Shown: positions 45,470 through 56,499, counted from the first letter of the stretch. The stretch is DNA of 64,000 nt from Dendrolimus kikuchii (GCA_019925095.2 CM034394.1:22182272-22246271); one strand, 5' to 3'. Program-made: numbers and translations. Notes: generated by a model not told the origin, from the letters alone.

Positions 45470-46080
45470 GAATATTATCGGATTAGGATCCAAGTTTTAT
45501 CGAACCCCCGGGGAGCTCTACAAAGAGTAAATGCGACTCCACGAGCAGCTCTGCACAAACCTTTACTTAGGAAGAAGTTGTGAGATACTAGCCTCCAGAT
45601 TACCCACTAAACTTAACAGCGTCCCTCTGGGTCTTTGTGAGGCGGCACAGGACCTGGTCTAGGTAGTTCGCTGTGACTTCTTGACGACGCAACCCGTCAA
45701 ATTGTAGTGCCCCTGAGACCAGAACACCACACGTACCAGGTGTAATTTGCCGGAGGGACGGAAGCCCCCGTCCATCCCCGGTTCCATTACGTTAATGTGA
45801 AGAGGTGAGGTGACCCTACTAAGCTTTTTGTTTATGAGGAGAAATCCGTTTGCGGACTTAACTGTGTAGTAATCACGAGGAGGACGTATGCAACTCGCCG
45901 GTGTGGTTCTACCCCAATGGTACCTCCATTGGGGTACTACCCCCGGAATACCTACTAAAACTCCTCGTGTATTTTTACTCGCTTATAGCCTGGGCCACGG
46001 GATATGGCTAAATGACAATCACCTGCTCTGTGGACTCTGGCAGGTGCGGGCCAAGAGCTACTAACCTACCACTACTTCAT
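45470..46080. other. GC-richer block of unknown nature
   Basis: About 600 bp, clearly richer in GC than its surroundings, without a long frame or a partner in the window. It holds an 11-bp-arm hairpin (TACCCCAATGG, 45910-45920, paired with 45926-45936). It could be an old LINE body or a decayed gene. Confidence 0.35.
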
Positions 46081-46199
46081 GTAAGTCTTATTAAAAATTC
46101 TAAATCAATGGTCCTCAAATAATTTTGTCTCGTAGACCCCTTGCCAATTTTTACTACATTCGGTGGGGACCCCTATCTTTCTAGCTGACATAGGCAAAA

Positions 46200-46606
46200 G
46201 AGGCGGTTTAGATAGATTAGATAACACTTTATTGCTCACCAAAATAAACAAATACAAAAACAGAATGCACAATTAAAATACTTCTTGGCAAAACTTAACT
46301 ACAATACTTAAGTAATCTGGCGATGATGGTGGAGTATAAAAAATATAGGACTGTACAATTTAAATATACATACTTACACTAATACACTAATTAATAAATT
46401 TAGTTTTAGTACTTTTATTTTAGTTTGGTATACCAAAAATCGTTTATTGAAATTTTCCTTAAAATCTTCTTAGACACTGGGTTGCCTGGAAGAGATCGCT
46501 ATAACCGATAAGGGCCATTGTACTAATGCAAATGTATCCATATCAATTGTCTAGATTTAAGTTTATGGTGAACAATAAAGAGTTTTCATTCATTAATTTA
46601 ATAGTC
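46200..46606. mobile_element. LINE-B 3' ends in opposite orientation
   Basis: A plus-strand end (46470-46606: GGTTGCCTGGAAGAGATCGC, GTGAACAATAAAG) faces a minus-strand end (46205-46235: TTTATTGCTCACC). Both carry the reversed or direct GGTGA-CAATAAAG word. Confidence 0.6.
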
Positions 46607-46636
46607 CTGTAAATGAATGTTTATATCTATAATTTT

Positions 46637-47014
46637 TCTATACTAATAATATAAAAAGGTAAAGTTTGTGAGTTTGTGACATTGTATGGGGGTAACCTCT
46701 GGATCTACTAAACGGAGTTAAAAATTCTTATACTGTTAGAAAGCTACATTAACAGGGAGTGTCATAGGCTATATAACATAACGCTATATACCAAGGAAGC
46801 GGGACAGAGCGTGGGTGAAACCGCGCCGGGCCGCTAGTAATATTATAAAGAGGTAAAGTTTGTGACGTTGTAGGGGGTAAACTCTGGATTAACTAAACTT
46901 ATTTTAAAAATTATTTTATTGTTGGGAAGCTACGTTAACAGGGAGTGTCATAGGTATATAACATGACGGTATATACCACGGGACAGAGCGCGAGTGAAAC
47001 CCGCCGGCCGGTAG
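46637..47014 (+). mobile_element. Two Helitron-like units head to tail
   Basis: Unit 1, 46637-46837, starts TCTATACTAATAATATAAA and ends GGGCCGCTAG before T. Unit 2, 46838-47014, starts directly with AATATTATAAAGAGGTAAAG and ends GGCCGGTAG before T. Both share AGGTAAAGTTTGTGA, CTCTGGAT, ACAGGGAGTGTCATAGG and GGGACAGAGCG. The starts and ends fit the Helitron 5'-TC...CTAG-3' rule, with the last unit mutated to GTAG. Confidence 0.78.
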
Positions 47015-47562
47015 TTTTTTATATATGTTAAGCCATAACTTTTTTGTAACTGTACAGATTTCGACAATTCTTTTTGCGTTGGTTTCAGTATAATTTTATA
47101 TCTTTGTAAGTACAAATACGCACTATCATATTTTATTTATAGAAAGTTAAAAGTTTCATGGCGACTTGAATGGAATTCACTATTGTGGATCTCTATTTGC
47201 ATTTCAACGACTGAGACCCCTTAAAGTTTAATAAGGACCCCCAGTGGTCCATGGAGAACACTTTGGGAACCTATGTTATAAATGAATAACTATATACAAC
47301 TGCATGGCAAGTGAAAACGTGCTTTAAAATCCTTTAGTAAAATTAACTTTTTTAATTTTTAGTATGCGACGTTCTGGGCAAACCTTCCTTTCCGTTTTCT
47401 AACACTTAATAGTTAAAATTCACGAACCATAAAAGTGGGCTGGCATATTACTTTACTTTAGAACTTCCTGTACGCTTTATTTTTGGCACAGTGCCTCTGT
47501 GCTTTTAATTTAAACGACAGGTGAAGGATATTTTAACAAAGAAACTTTTATTGAAATATATA

Positions 47563-47990
47563 GTTTTTTTGTTTTATTGCATGAGTGCATCAGGCAGGCA
47601 GACGGCCCACTTGATGGAAAGCGGTTACCATCACCTATGGACATTTGCAACACCAAAGGTGCTACAAATGCGCTGCCGCTCTCTTAAGGGAGACTGGCAC
47701 CTGGCCACTAATGCCGGAACACAAATCAAGGTTGTTATGACGACATACTCCAGACCAGGGGTGTTAGCCATCCAGCCGGGAAAATGCCCTACCACCTGGC
47801 AATATGGTGCCGCTCGGCATACTCCAGACCAGGGGTGGTAACCATCCAGCCGGGCAAATGCCCTACCACCTGGCAATATGCTAACACTCTTTAAAGGTTA
47901 TCTCGGACCTGGCCACTAAAACTGAAAAACTACTCAAGGTTGTTATCGCGGCATACTTGAGATCAAGGATGGTAGCCATCCAACTTATAA
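47563..47990 (-). mobile_element. R300 repeat with internal 74-bp duplication (copy 8)
   Basis: Reverse orientation. The block starting CATACTCCAGACCAGGGGTG occurs at 47744 and again at 47818, a 74-bp period; a third, more diverged block starts at about 47952. The head module is missing. Confidence 0.82.
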
Positions 47991-49705
47991 ATTAATTTAC
48001 TTTTGACTGGATTTATATTCCGAGAATGTCCCATTGATGATCAATCTAGCGAACTTGTTCACAGTGGTTGCTAACGAGATGTAGACTACAAAGTTCCTGC
48101 CTTGTTAAGCTAAACTAGTGCCTCTATAGCTTGAAGTTGCACTGCATTGAAGCGGCGATATGATCAATACTTAAAGAGATCCGATGGACTCCTTATTTAA
48201 TACAAGTTTAATTTTCAGTTTCAGTTGGCAAATGGCAAAAGGGTTTACTTATCACTTAGCCATCGCTCTGCATCGATCTGTATATATCACAATTTGCTCG
48301 TAAAAACGGTCATTTGTCTCTTAAACCATAGGAGAAAAGATTATTTAAGGTGACAGAATTGAAAAAAAAACAATAAAATATGTTTATAGACTTTTATATA
48401 TATTTTACACAAATCTTGTGAGTAAACACACCAGTGATAATAACTTTCTACTATACAGCTTCAGACGCAGTGGCTTTGCCAATGTAGCCAAGGTATTAAA
48501 AAAATACTGCTCAAAAACGTCATAGTATACAATTTGAAACATACTATAAATTTCTGACCCTTAGACTCCACGATCTCGGTTTACGGATATAGAAGGAATA
48601 CCGGCTCAGACGAATTTAGAAACGTCCACAGATAATTAATAGTCCAAGCAAATTAAGCAGCATGACAGGTCCAGTAGATAATCTTTAGTGGTATTAAAAA
48701 TAACTCAGAATAGGAGTTTTTGGTGGGAACTGAAAGAGGACGTTCTGCTGTGCAGTTTTATTTTTTTTTAAATGTGTAAAATTACTCTAAAATGAACAAT
48801 AGTTGTAGGATATTGATAGTGTTTGAGTAGTAATTATGTGTTTTTGTGAGAAATGTGAACTGTATAGTCAAATGTGGCCTTTCGAGTTTTCACAAGAACA
48901 CCGTTGAATGGTGTGGATTGTAGCCTACAATACGATTGCGCCTGGCTTAAAGACCTAGTTGCTAAGCCTTAAACATAAAAAAAATAATACTCAGAATATT
49001 ATTTTTATTCTATGTGTAATCTTACGTCAATAATATCGTTTTTATTAATTCCTACCTTCCACATTCCTTTCGATTCTCTATATATAAGATTTACCTAGCG
49101 TAGTTAATGTCCAAACATCCTTGATATTTATAATTTTACGCTTTTGTGTTACTATAGTCAACATACCCACATTGATGTTCTTCTATCGTTGACCAAATAA
49201 AATAAAATGTGAGTTTTGAACAAAGAAATCAAAGAAGTGGCCAAGATTCGAGAAGGTTGGAATAGGCTCCAGCTACAAGAGATTAGCACCTAACTACACA
49301 ATGTTTTAGGATAGCAATTGAAGGCTGATTAAGGTCTTCATAGGCTATATTATATTTTCAAATAAATTAGGGATCCTTTCCAAAACTCCAATAGTGTAAC
49401 CCAAGATGTAAAAAATTACCTAAAATCGCGTGCGCTGCGAAAACTATTGATGATAGAATAAAATAATATACTAAGATGTTGCAGAACACATCATTATTTA
49501 CAAAAAGTGTCACGACAGCATATGTCTAACTATTATAGTTATGCCACAATAAGTGTTCTTTTATTTTAAAAGTTTAATTAAAACGCCGCCGCTAGAAAAG
49601 GCTCTTTATTTGTATCTTGGTATTCATCCATATCAAAATAAATTAATTCATATTCAAGACTGTTTCAATACCTTTATATAACTTTTTGAATTATTATTGA
49701 ATGAA
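47991..49705. other. AT-rich spacer, 1.7 kb
   Basis: No gene, RNA or repeat recognised. Confidence 0.42.
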
Positions 49706-49979
49706 GGGCCTTACTTATAATCGTTTCTTAAATTTAAAGAAACTGCTCAGCAACTGATTAGTGACAATCTTACCCATAAACTCCTCTTTAGTCGAATATT
49801 TTGGGTACAACCTACGTTCATCATTCAAATTTCGTTTATCTGTGCTCCTCTTAGATAAACAATAGGTAATGCACGTTTATAAGTGCAAAAAAAGATAATC
49901 ATTGATTAGGGTCTGATTCTGATTCTCTTACTTAAGAGATGCCTAATCGTTTCTTAACGAGATTATTATAAGTAAGGCC
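49706..49979. mobile_element. MITE-M, complete (copy 2)
   Basis: About 274 bp with inverted ends: GGCCTTACTTATAAT at the left (49708-) and TTATTATAAGTAAGGCC at the right. No clear target duplication. The short TCTCTTACTTAAGAGA near 49924 forms a small hairpin. Confidence 0.78.
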
Positions 49980-49980
49980 G

Positions 49981-50008
49981 GAAATGTCCGAATTGATTCG
50001 GACATTTC
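49981..50008. repeat. Perfect inverted repeat beside MITE-M
   Basis: Arms GAAATGTCCGAAT (49981-49993) and 49996-50008 pair exactly around TG. Confidence 0.85.
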
Positions 50009-50170
50009 ATTCGAAAGATATCACGACTTTAAAAATGTAAGTATTAGAAAAAACGTTGCGTGGTCGCCGCGCACCCTAATCGGCTAGATAGGCGTATGCG
50101 ATGTAGGCGTCACTGGGGTACGGGCAGTACGGGAGGGGAAATATTTTGAATTCTAAGCGAGGTAGTTAAA

Positions 50171-50375
50171 CTAAACAAAAAATAAAGGTAACGTTTGTGA
50201 GTTTGTGACGTTGTAGGGGGTAATCTCTGGGTCTACTCAACCGATTTCGAAAATTCTTTCACCAGTGGAAAGCTAAATTATTCCTGAGTGACATAGAGTA
50301 TATTTGATTGTGATTAATAATAAGTATTTTTGAATTTTTTTCTGATGCCCAGCGAAGTGGGCACGGGTCAGCTAG
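50171..50375 (+). mobile_element. Helitron-like unit, same family as 46637
   Basis: AAAGGTAACGTTTGTGAGTT, GGGTAATCTCTGG, TTCCTGAGTGACATAGAG and the end GGGCACGGGTCAGCTAG before A. Confidence 0.72.
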
Positions 50376-50440
50376 AACATAGATAAAGCTTGCTGAAATG
50401 AAAATGGTCTTATCATGTGGATGCTGGGTCGTAGGGTCAT

Positions 50441-50740
50441 TTTTTTTATTGCAGGAGTTCAGCAGACAGCCCACTTGATGGAAAGCGGTTACCATCGCCT
50501 ATGGACATTTGCAACACCAAAGGTGCTATAAAGGCGCTGCTGCTCTCTTAAGGGAGACAGGAACCTGGTCACTAATGCCAGAACACAACTGAAGATTGTT
50601 ATGACGATATACTTTAGACCAGGGGTAGTAGCCATCCAGTCGGACAAATGCCCTACCACCTGGCTGTGGGTTGTTTTGTCGCCTCTAATGACTGGCTGCC
50701 CGGCCGCAGGAATTTGTATTCTTTCTCCGTTCCTGCACGT
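50441..50740 (-). mobile_element. R300 repeat (copy 9), inverted partner of copy 10
   Basis: Reverse orientation, T-rich start to CGTTCCTGCACGT. Possible 7-bp duplicate GGTCATT near both flanks (50435, 50747), not exactly at the edges. Confidence 0.87.
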
Positions 50741-50992
50741 ATAAACGGTCATTGGAGCAAAATAGTCCTGGAATAGAGATCGCGCCAAAAGGAGTTATTG
50801 TGTAGTAGAAGATAACGTAGTATGAAAAGTCTTCGAGCTGGTGAACTGAAGATTTGAAGAAAGTTATCGGTGGATCTTAGATATGGGAGATGGAAAATAG
50901 GATGATATAAATCAATCTTAACAAGACTGTTATTTAGATGTGAATAACATTAAGTTGTCATGTGAACAAATTCCAAGCTCTGCATATTTTTA

Positions 50993-51300
50993 TCCGTGCA
51001 GGAACGGATAAAGAATACAATTTCCTGCGGCCGGGCGGCCTGTCGTAAGAGGCGACAGAACAACCCACAGCCAGGTGGTAGGGCATTTGCCCGACTGGAC
51101 GGCTACCACCCCTGGTCTAAAGTATGTCGCCATAACAACCTTGAGTTGTGTTCCGGCATTAGTGACCAGGTTCCAGTTTCCCTTAAGAGAGAAGCAGCGC
51201 ATTTGTAGCAACTTTGCTGTTGAAAATGTCCATAGGCGATGGTAACCGCTTTCCATCAAGTGGGCCGTCTGCCTGTCTGCTGATCTCCTGAAAAAAAAAA
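50993..51300 (+). mobile_element. R300 repeat (copy 10)
   Basis: Full length, from TCCGTGCAGGAACGGAT to CTCCTG and an A run. Only about 250 bp separate it from the opposite-facing copy 9. Confidence 0.9.
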
Positions 51301-52380
51301 AGTATTAGAATAATATTCTAAAACAACACATAATCTCGAGTACAATTTTTAACTATTGGTGAAATTGAGTAGATGCACTGCATGCCCGTCGCTGTTTCAT
51401 GCGTTTAGACATACTTCTTATTCACGCTTGGTAATTATATTTCGTTTGATTCAAAACAATTAATCGACAATAGGAATGCAGTGGAATTATCTTTTAAAGC
51501 ATTCCTTATTATTATACATAATATTTTTTCTTCCCCTTTTCTCAATACAACTCAACAGCTCAATTATATTTCGCAACTTAGACTACAAATATTTTTGGCA
51601 CCATATGCACCGCGAAAAGAAAAAAAAATGTATTAATATCCTCCCAGTGTCCTTTCCTGCTCTGTCCTATCCGCCACAACACTCGCGCGAACGAGACGCA
51701 GAAACGGAACGGAAGAAACTATGTCTATGGCGCTGCGCTTCCGCATCTGTCAAAACATCCAGTCTTGCTACGCGACCGCTTGAAGTACTTTAACGCGTGA
51801 AAAATACAAATTACAAAATACGAACCAGCAAGCCCAGCAATCAAGTGAGTGTTCCTTACTCCAATATATCCTATAACGCATCACCAAATATCCTTGAAAA
51901 CTTTCTTAGAACAAAATTTAAAGGAATATAATTCACTGTAACATTTCATGCTTTTGATCGTTTCTCCAGTACATAAATTATACCATCTTCTTATTTGAAA
52001 AAATTCAAAGATTTTCTACAAATCGGCTTTTGTGAATACAGATTAATCAGAAATCAAAAGGCTAGCATTTTAAGCTTTTTACTTTTGTAACGCTCACTAG
52101 GGCTGGGTTATTTCATGAATTCCGATAAAAATCTATCATTTATTTTTCCTTTAAAAAAGCAATTCACATCAAAGAAAGTACGTATATGTACCTAAAAGAT
52201 ATTTTAGTGTAATAGTGACTAGTTTCTTTAAACGGGTTTTCATATTTTTTAATATACAAATGTTTAAAGAGAATTTGTATATTTAATTCCAACTTTATGG
52301 CGGCGGATTTATTTGAAATATAAAAGCATAAAGGTATGTATGAAGATAGCCTTTTAAAAATCTAAAGACGTACTTTTATA
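51301..52380. other. Spacer
   Basis: The 105-codon frame at 51476-51793 is mixed low-complexity and GC-richer at 51650-51785; not recognised. Confidence 0.4.
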
Positions 52381-52382
52381 AT

Positions 52383-52414
52383 AGTAGCTTATAAACGTTC
52401 CACTGAGGGGCTCG
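52383..52414 (-). mobile_element. tRNA-SINE tail fragment
   Basis: ATAAACGTTCCACTGAGGGG matches the tail of the SINE at 929-970. Confidence 0.6.
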
Positions 52415-52557
52415 ACCAAACACTATTCATTAATTCATTCTGTTATAACCGTTCGTTGATGATATATAACAAAAAAATAGAGATGAAATGAGATAAAAAT
52501 AATATTTTCTTAAATTTTTGCATCTAGTATACATTTCCACAATTATTAGAGCTACGC

Positions 52558-52700
52558 ATGTTTGCTGAAGAGTTTCTTGTACCGCTTCTTCTCTTCAAGC
52601 CACAGACTGTTGCTGTGGTAAATTAGATTAGGCTCCCATAGAGTAAATAATAATCATAAACAAAATTAAAACTAAATAATTAAAATGAATAAGTTGTCGG
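52558..52700 (+). mobile_element. LINE 3' untranslated remnant
   Basis: GAAGAGTTTCTTGTACCGCT followed by TCTTCTC is a word I know from the 3' ends of abundant lepidopteran LINEs. No coding part remains. Confidence 0.5.
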
Positions 52701-52744
52701 TAGGCTAAATAAAACAATACTCATTGATACTTGACATCTTTGTC

Positions 52745-52850
52745 TTCCGTGATCACGGCTACTGAAAAGTGGCTGAAACGTCGGAATAATAAAAATAAAA
52801 TAAACTACCGCGCTTGAAACCGTTGAAACGTAGTTTTATTATGAGACAAA
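52745..52850 (+). mobile_element. Retroelement end with stem-loop and GAAACGTC
   Basis: A short stem (CGGCTACT, GAAA loop, AGTGGCTG) is followed directly by AAACGTCGG, then A/T-rich sequence and a second GAAACGTAG near 52826. Penelope-like elements carry hammerhead-like motifs with a GAAAC-GTC core, but the other hammerhead core (CTGANGA) is not intact here. Identity is tentative. Confidence 0.35.
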
Positions 52851-52852
52851 AA

Positions 52853-52925
52853 TGCCGAAAAAACAGGATGGATGCATGATCCAAAAAGATCCTTGGATCA
52901 TGTTTGCAACCTGTTTTGTTCGGCA
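52853..52925. repeat. Hairpin of about 73 nt with 32-nt arms
   Basis: The left arm 52853-52884 and right arm 52893-52925 pair over TGCCGAA, AAAACAGG and CATGATCCAA with a small bulge and an internal loop. An 8-base loop joins them. The 61-codon frame at 52852-53037 overlaps by chance. Could be a MITE or a small-RNA precursor-like fold. Confidence 0.6.
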
Positions 52926-53348
52926 GATCTCACCAACGGATTTATCCGACAGCCAGTTCATCTCCATCTTTCCAGTAGATCGGACATCTGTTTCTCAAAC
53001 TCAATTTCTGTTCAATTTTCAATTTACCCTTGCATAAATTTTAAGTTTTAAAAATAAAATAGTGCATTGTCGGAAAAGTTTTTTTTTTAAACGCTCTCCG
53101 GAGAGTCCGATATAATAGTTCGATTTACACGATCGGTATAAAATACTTTGCTACATTTAAAATATAATGAGAAAAGTAAATTATAATTATATGACTCGTT
53201 AGAATAATGCCGTCAAAGTCGCTACACTTAACTATCGAAAATGTGTCACTTAATTTGACTGTGAACATTTCTTATTGTAATAATAATTATATCCCTTTGG
53301 TTAGAAAAACTTATATTGACTTATTGACAATAGTACATTATGGTACTA

Positions 53349-53445
53349 GTGTGTAACATTGGTGATTACCGCCGAGGCGCCATTGAGACTCGAGCCGTAG
53401 GCGAGGGTCTTAAGAGAGCCGAGGACGGTAATCATCAATACACAC
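53349..53445. mobile_element. Small hairpin MITE
   Basis: TGTGTAACATTGGTGATTAC at the left pairs imperfectly with GGTAATCATCAATACACA at the right; GC-rich words GCCGAGG / CCTCGG lie inside. Confidence 0.55.
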
Positions 53446-53460
53446 GTGTATCATACGACG

Positions 53461-53834
53461 TTTTTTAACACACTTGTGAATAAAATAACAACAAAAACTC
53501 ATTTTATTTAGTAGATAAAAAAGTTATATATGAGTGAAAGTTTTATTTATTAAACACGTACGAGTTAAAATTATCTATTTAAATAAGAAGTTGCATAAAA
53601 TGAGCAAGCAATAGGAACATTAATTTATTTGTTCTATAAAACACGATCTTTTTTTTTTTTGAATAAAAACTTTTTTAAGAACAAAGCAACTCAACCAATA
53701 AAATTTAAAAAAAAAATCTATAACTCACTAGTGAGTTATAATGTTTTTTACTCACAGTTTGATAATGGGTGTCATTCTGTGCCTAATTGCGGTGACCATA
53801 GAGCCACTTTATGAGCAAGTGTGTTGAAAAATAA
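53461..53834. mobile_element. MITE with AACACACTTG ends
   Basis: Inverted ends TTTTTTAACACACTTG and CAAGTGTGTTGAAAAA enclose 374 bp of AT-rich DNA. A perfect 22-bp palindrome is at 53719-53740. No target duplicate was found. Confidence 0.6.
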
Positions 53835-53943
53835 ATTACTGAACTTCTTTAAGACAAGGCAAAGTTTGCTTTGAAAGTATCGATTGGTTCCTAACAAAGC
53901 TATTATGAAGTACAGCAAACATATATACATTATTTATATAATA

Positions 53944-54600
53944 ACCAGCTGTGCCCGGCAGACTTTGTCCTGCCCTTAGAAGTAAAAATCTAGAACCCGA
54001 TTGCAGTGACATTTACCGGGACCAATAGTTAATTTAAATCATTCTCGAATCCACTTTAATAAAAAAAAAAACATCAAAATAGGTCTCACCGTTTAGGAAG
54101 ACTTTAGCGGTGCCACCTACCGGTAGATCTATAATCTTAACCATCCCAGGACCCGCTTGAACACACACAAAAATCATTTCACCTTAATATTGGAACCCGA
54201 TTACAGCTAAATGAATTATTTTACATGTATTTTATCAATAAAATAACTCCGACCGAAGCATCTGTTTTAAACGATATTCAGTTTTTTTTTACATCCTCTT
54301 TGACGATATTTGCAGCATGCGTTCTGTCAATTCTATGTCAAACGTCAAAGGGTACATTAAAAAAAATCAATTGTCCAAAGCGCTAAGGTTCAATTAGAAA
54401 TAATTTTATATGGTGGTTAAGTATTCTTAAATTTTCTAATTTTCCGCGCAAAATTTCTTAACTTTTTCTTCCATAAGAACCTTCTCCTGACACTAACAAA
54501 TACAACAAAAAAAGAATTAGCGAAATCCGTCTAGCTGTTCACGCGTGATGACGTGACCAAGGGAAATAGGGATTTATTTTTATACGCTTTTTATTAGCTT
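53944..54600. mobile_element. Helitron-like element
   Basis: It starts CCAGCTGTGCCCGGCAGAC...GTCCTGCCC and later holds GAATTAGCGAAATCCGTCTA and CGCGTGATGACGTGACCAAG blocks, seen in a related, inverted-order form at 60365-60665. Confidence 0.55.
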
Positions 54601-55245
54601 CATACGTAATGTATGTTAGTATGTAACGGAATCTTTCAAGTTAAATTTGATCGACTTTCCGGTTTCCGATCGAGCTGAAATATTACACGTATGTGTATAT
54701 CGCGTGATAATGCAATAATATGGTACCATGGAGCTGATCTGATGATGAAGTCGGAAGGTGGCCATAGGAACTCCTGTACTAAACAAGATAGACCCGTCGT
54801 GTTTGGGCTCGTTTTACTTGTCTTGGCTAGCACTCTTCTGCTACATGATAGGCAGGATCTCAAAAGCTTGTATGGAAAAACCTTTTTAAAAAATAATGGT
54901 TTAAAAAACTAAAAAATACGCTTTTATAGAAAATTCAACTAAAAATGAAAAATAAATAATAGTAAAAAAAAAACTAAAAAAAGTACGCTTTTATAGAAAA
55001 TCCAACTAAAAAATAGAAAATAAATTTTAATAAATTTGAATTAAAAATAGTGTAAGAAAAAATGATTTTATTGTAAAAATAGCGTGGGGTGCATGGTATC
55101 AATAATTTGATAAGCACCCCACCCTTTTTTTTACAACTAAATCATTTTTTCTTACACTATTTTTAATTAAAATTTATTAAAATTTATTTTCTATTTTTTA
55201 GTTGGATTTCCTATAAAAGCGTATTTTTTTAAACTATTATTTATA
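54601..55245. mobile_element. Long palindromic element
   Basis: The arms 54983-55092 and 55114-55236 pair over most of 110 bp with a few mismatches and gaps. The 21-base centre itself contains TATCAA...TTGATA. A partial extra copy of the outer arm lies at 54905-54950. Outer flanks (AAATAATGGTTTAAA / TTTAAACTATTATTT) also pair. The upstream 54625-54860 carries a 73-codon frame with no known motif; it may belong to the same element. Confidence 0.7.
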
Positions 55246-56096
55246 TATATAGATTTCACCTAATAAAAGTCTCTATACATACTTACTGAATTGAACAAAA
55301 AATGATTCATATTGAGAAATATTTTCTTGTAGCTTCAATTATTGAAAAATTCCACATCATTTCTTTGTTATAAAAAAAATATAAGAAGACCTTTTTTTCT
55401 AGACTCAATAGTAGATCAAACTAAAAGTGTACAGCTACGACAAAGGCAATAAAAGGTCTTCCCAAAATAGACCTTGTGTAAAGTAACAATAACCCTTTTT
55501 ATGAAGGTTCTGAATAGCCCAAATGGATGTAAGCACAGGATACATAAAAATGATAACATTAAAGCAGTATGAAGGACAACAAACAGTCCGGTCTTCATGT
55601 TACCAGAAATAGAGATGCGGACACATGTAATAAATCCTAACATTATTTACATTCATAGTAGCAGTACTAGTGATGCTTCGTTAGCGTTGCCGTGTAGATG
55701 ACGTATTTGTACTGGTGCGACTTCATCTGGGCTAATGTTAGAAATATAGGCCATTTCACACAAATATGGCGATGGGTTTAATGCGTTATATAAGATGCAA
55801 CATTGTTAATGACGTATGTATAAAGTCACTCTGTATACATATACAAAGTGACTTTTTCAAGTAGGCCTTCAAAGCCAATTACTAAACTATGCTAAATAGC
55901 GAAAAACACTCGATTTTTGAAAAATAAATTACCCTTGTCAGGAATCGAATGAGCTGATTTAAAAAAAAAACAACCTATATTATTATGTCAAATCATAGTT
56001 TAGGTTGTAAGGAATGTCAAACGGCAAACCAAGGGAAAGAGTTGTTTTTGAACAAAATATAATATTTGTAACAATTGACAGTCGGTACTACCGTTA
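55246..56096. other. AT-rich spacer
   Basis: Nothing recognised; the 75-codon minus frame at 55416-55643 has no motif. Confidence 0.4.
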
Positions 56097-56417
56097 TCCG
56101 TGCAGGAACGGAGAAAGAATACAATTTTCCTGCGGCCGGGCGGCCTGTCGTAAGAGGCGACAGAACAACCCACAGCCAGGTGGTAGGGCATTTGCCTGAC
56201 TGGATGGCTACCACCCCTGGTCTAAAGTATGTCGCCATAACCACCTTGAGTTGTGTTCCGGCATTAGTGACCAGGTTCCAGTCTCCGTTAAGAGAGCAGC
56301 AGCGCATTTGTAGCACCCTTGGTGTTGCAAATGTCTATAGGCGATGGTAACCGCTTTCCATCAAGTGGGCCGTCTGTCTGTCTAGTGAGCTCCTGCAATA
56401 AAAAAAATAAAAAAACT
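56097..56417 (+). mobile_element. R300 repeat (copy 11)
   Basis: Full length from TCCGTGCAGGAACGGAG to CTCCTGCAATAAAAAAAATA. Confidence 0.9.
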
Positions 56418-56499
56418 ATACGTGCCGCGCATCAAGTCATACATGTGTAAACTGTAAAACAGACTTCTTTCTGCAGTTTTCCCAAAAGCGCTATAATAC

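Larger units (their letters stand above)
46106..47275. mobile_element. hAT-type element with nested insertions
   Basis: The ends CAATGGTCCTCAAATA and, reversed, CATAGGTTCCCAAAGT are hAT-like. Duplicates TTCTAAAT (46098-46105) and TTATAAAT (47276-47283) match at 7 of 8 bases, the length hAT elements make. GTAGACCCC/GGGGTCTCA words lie inside each end. No transposase; the interior is filled by LINE-B ends and Helitron units. Confidence 0.78.
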
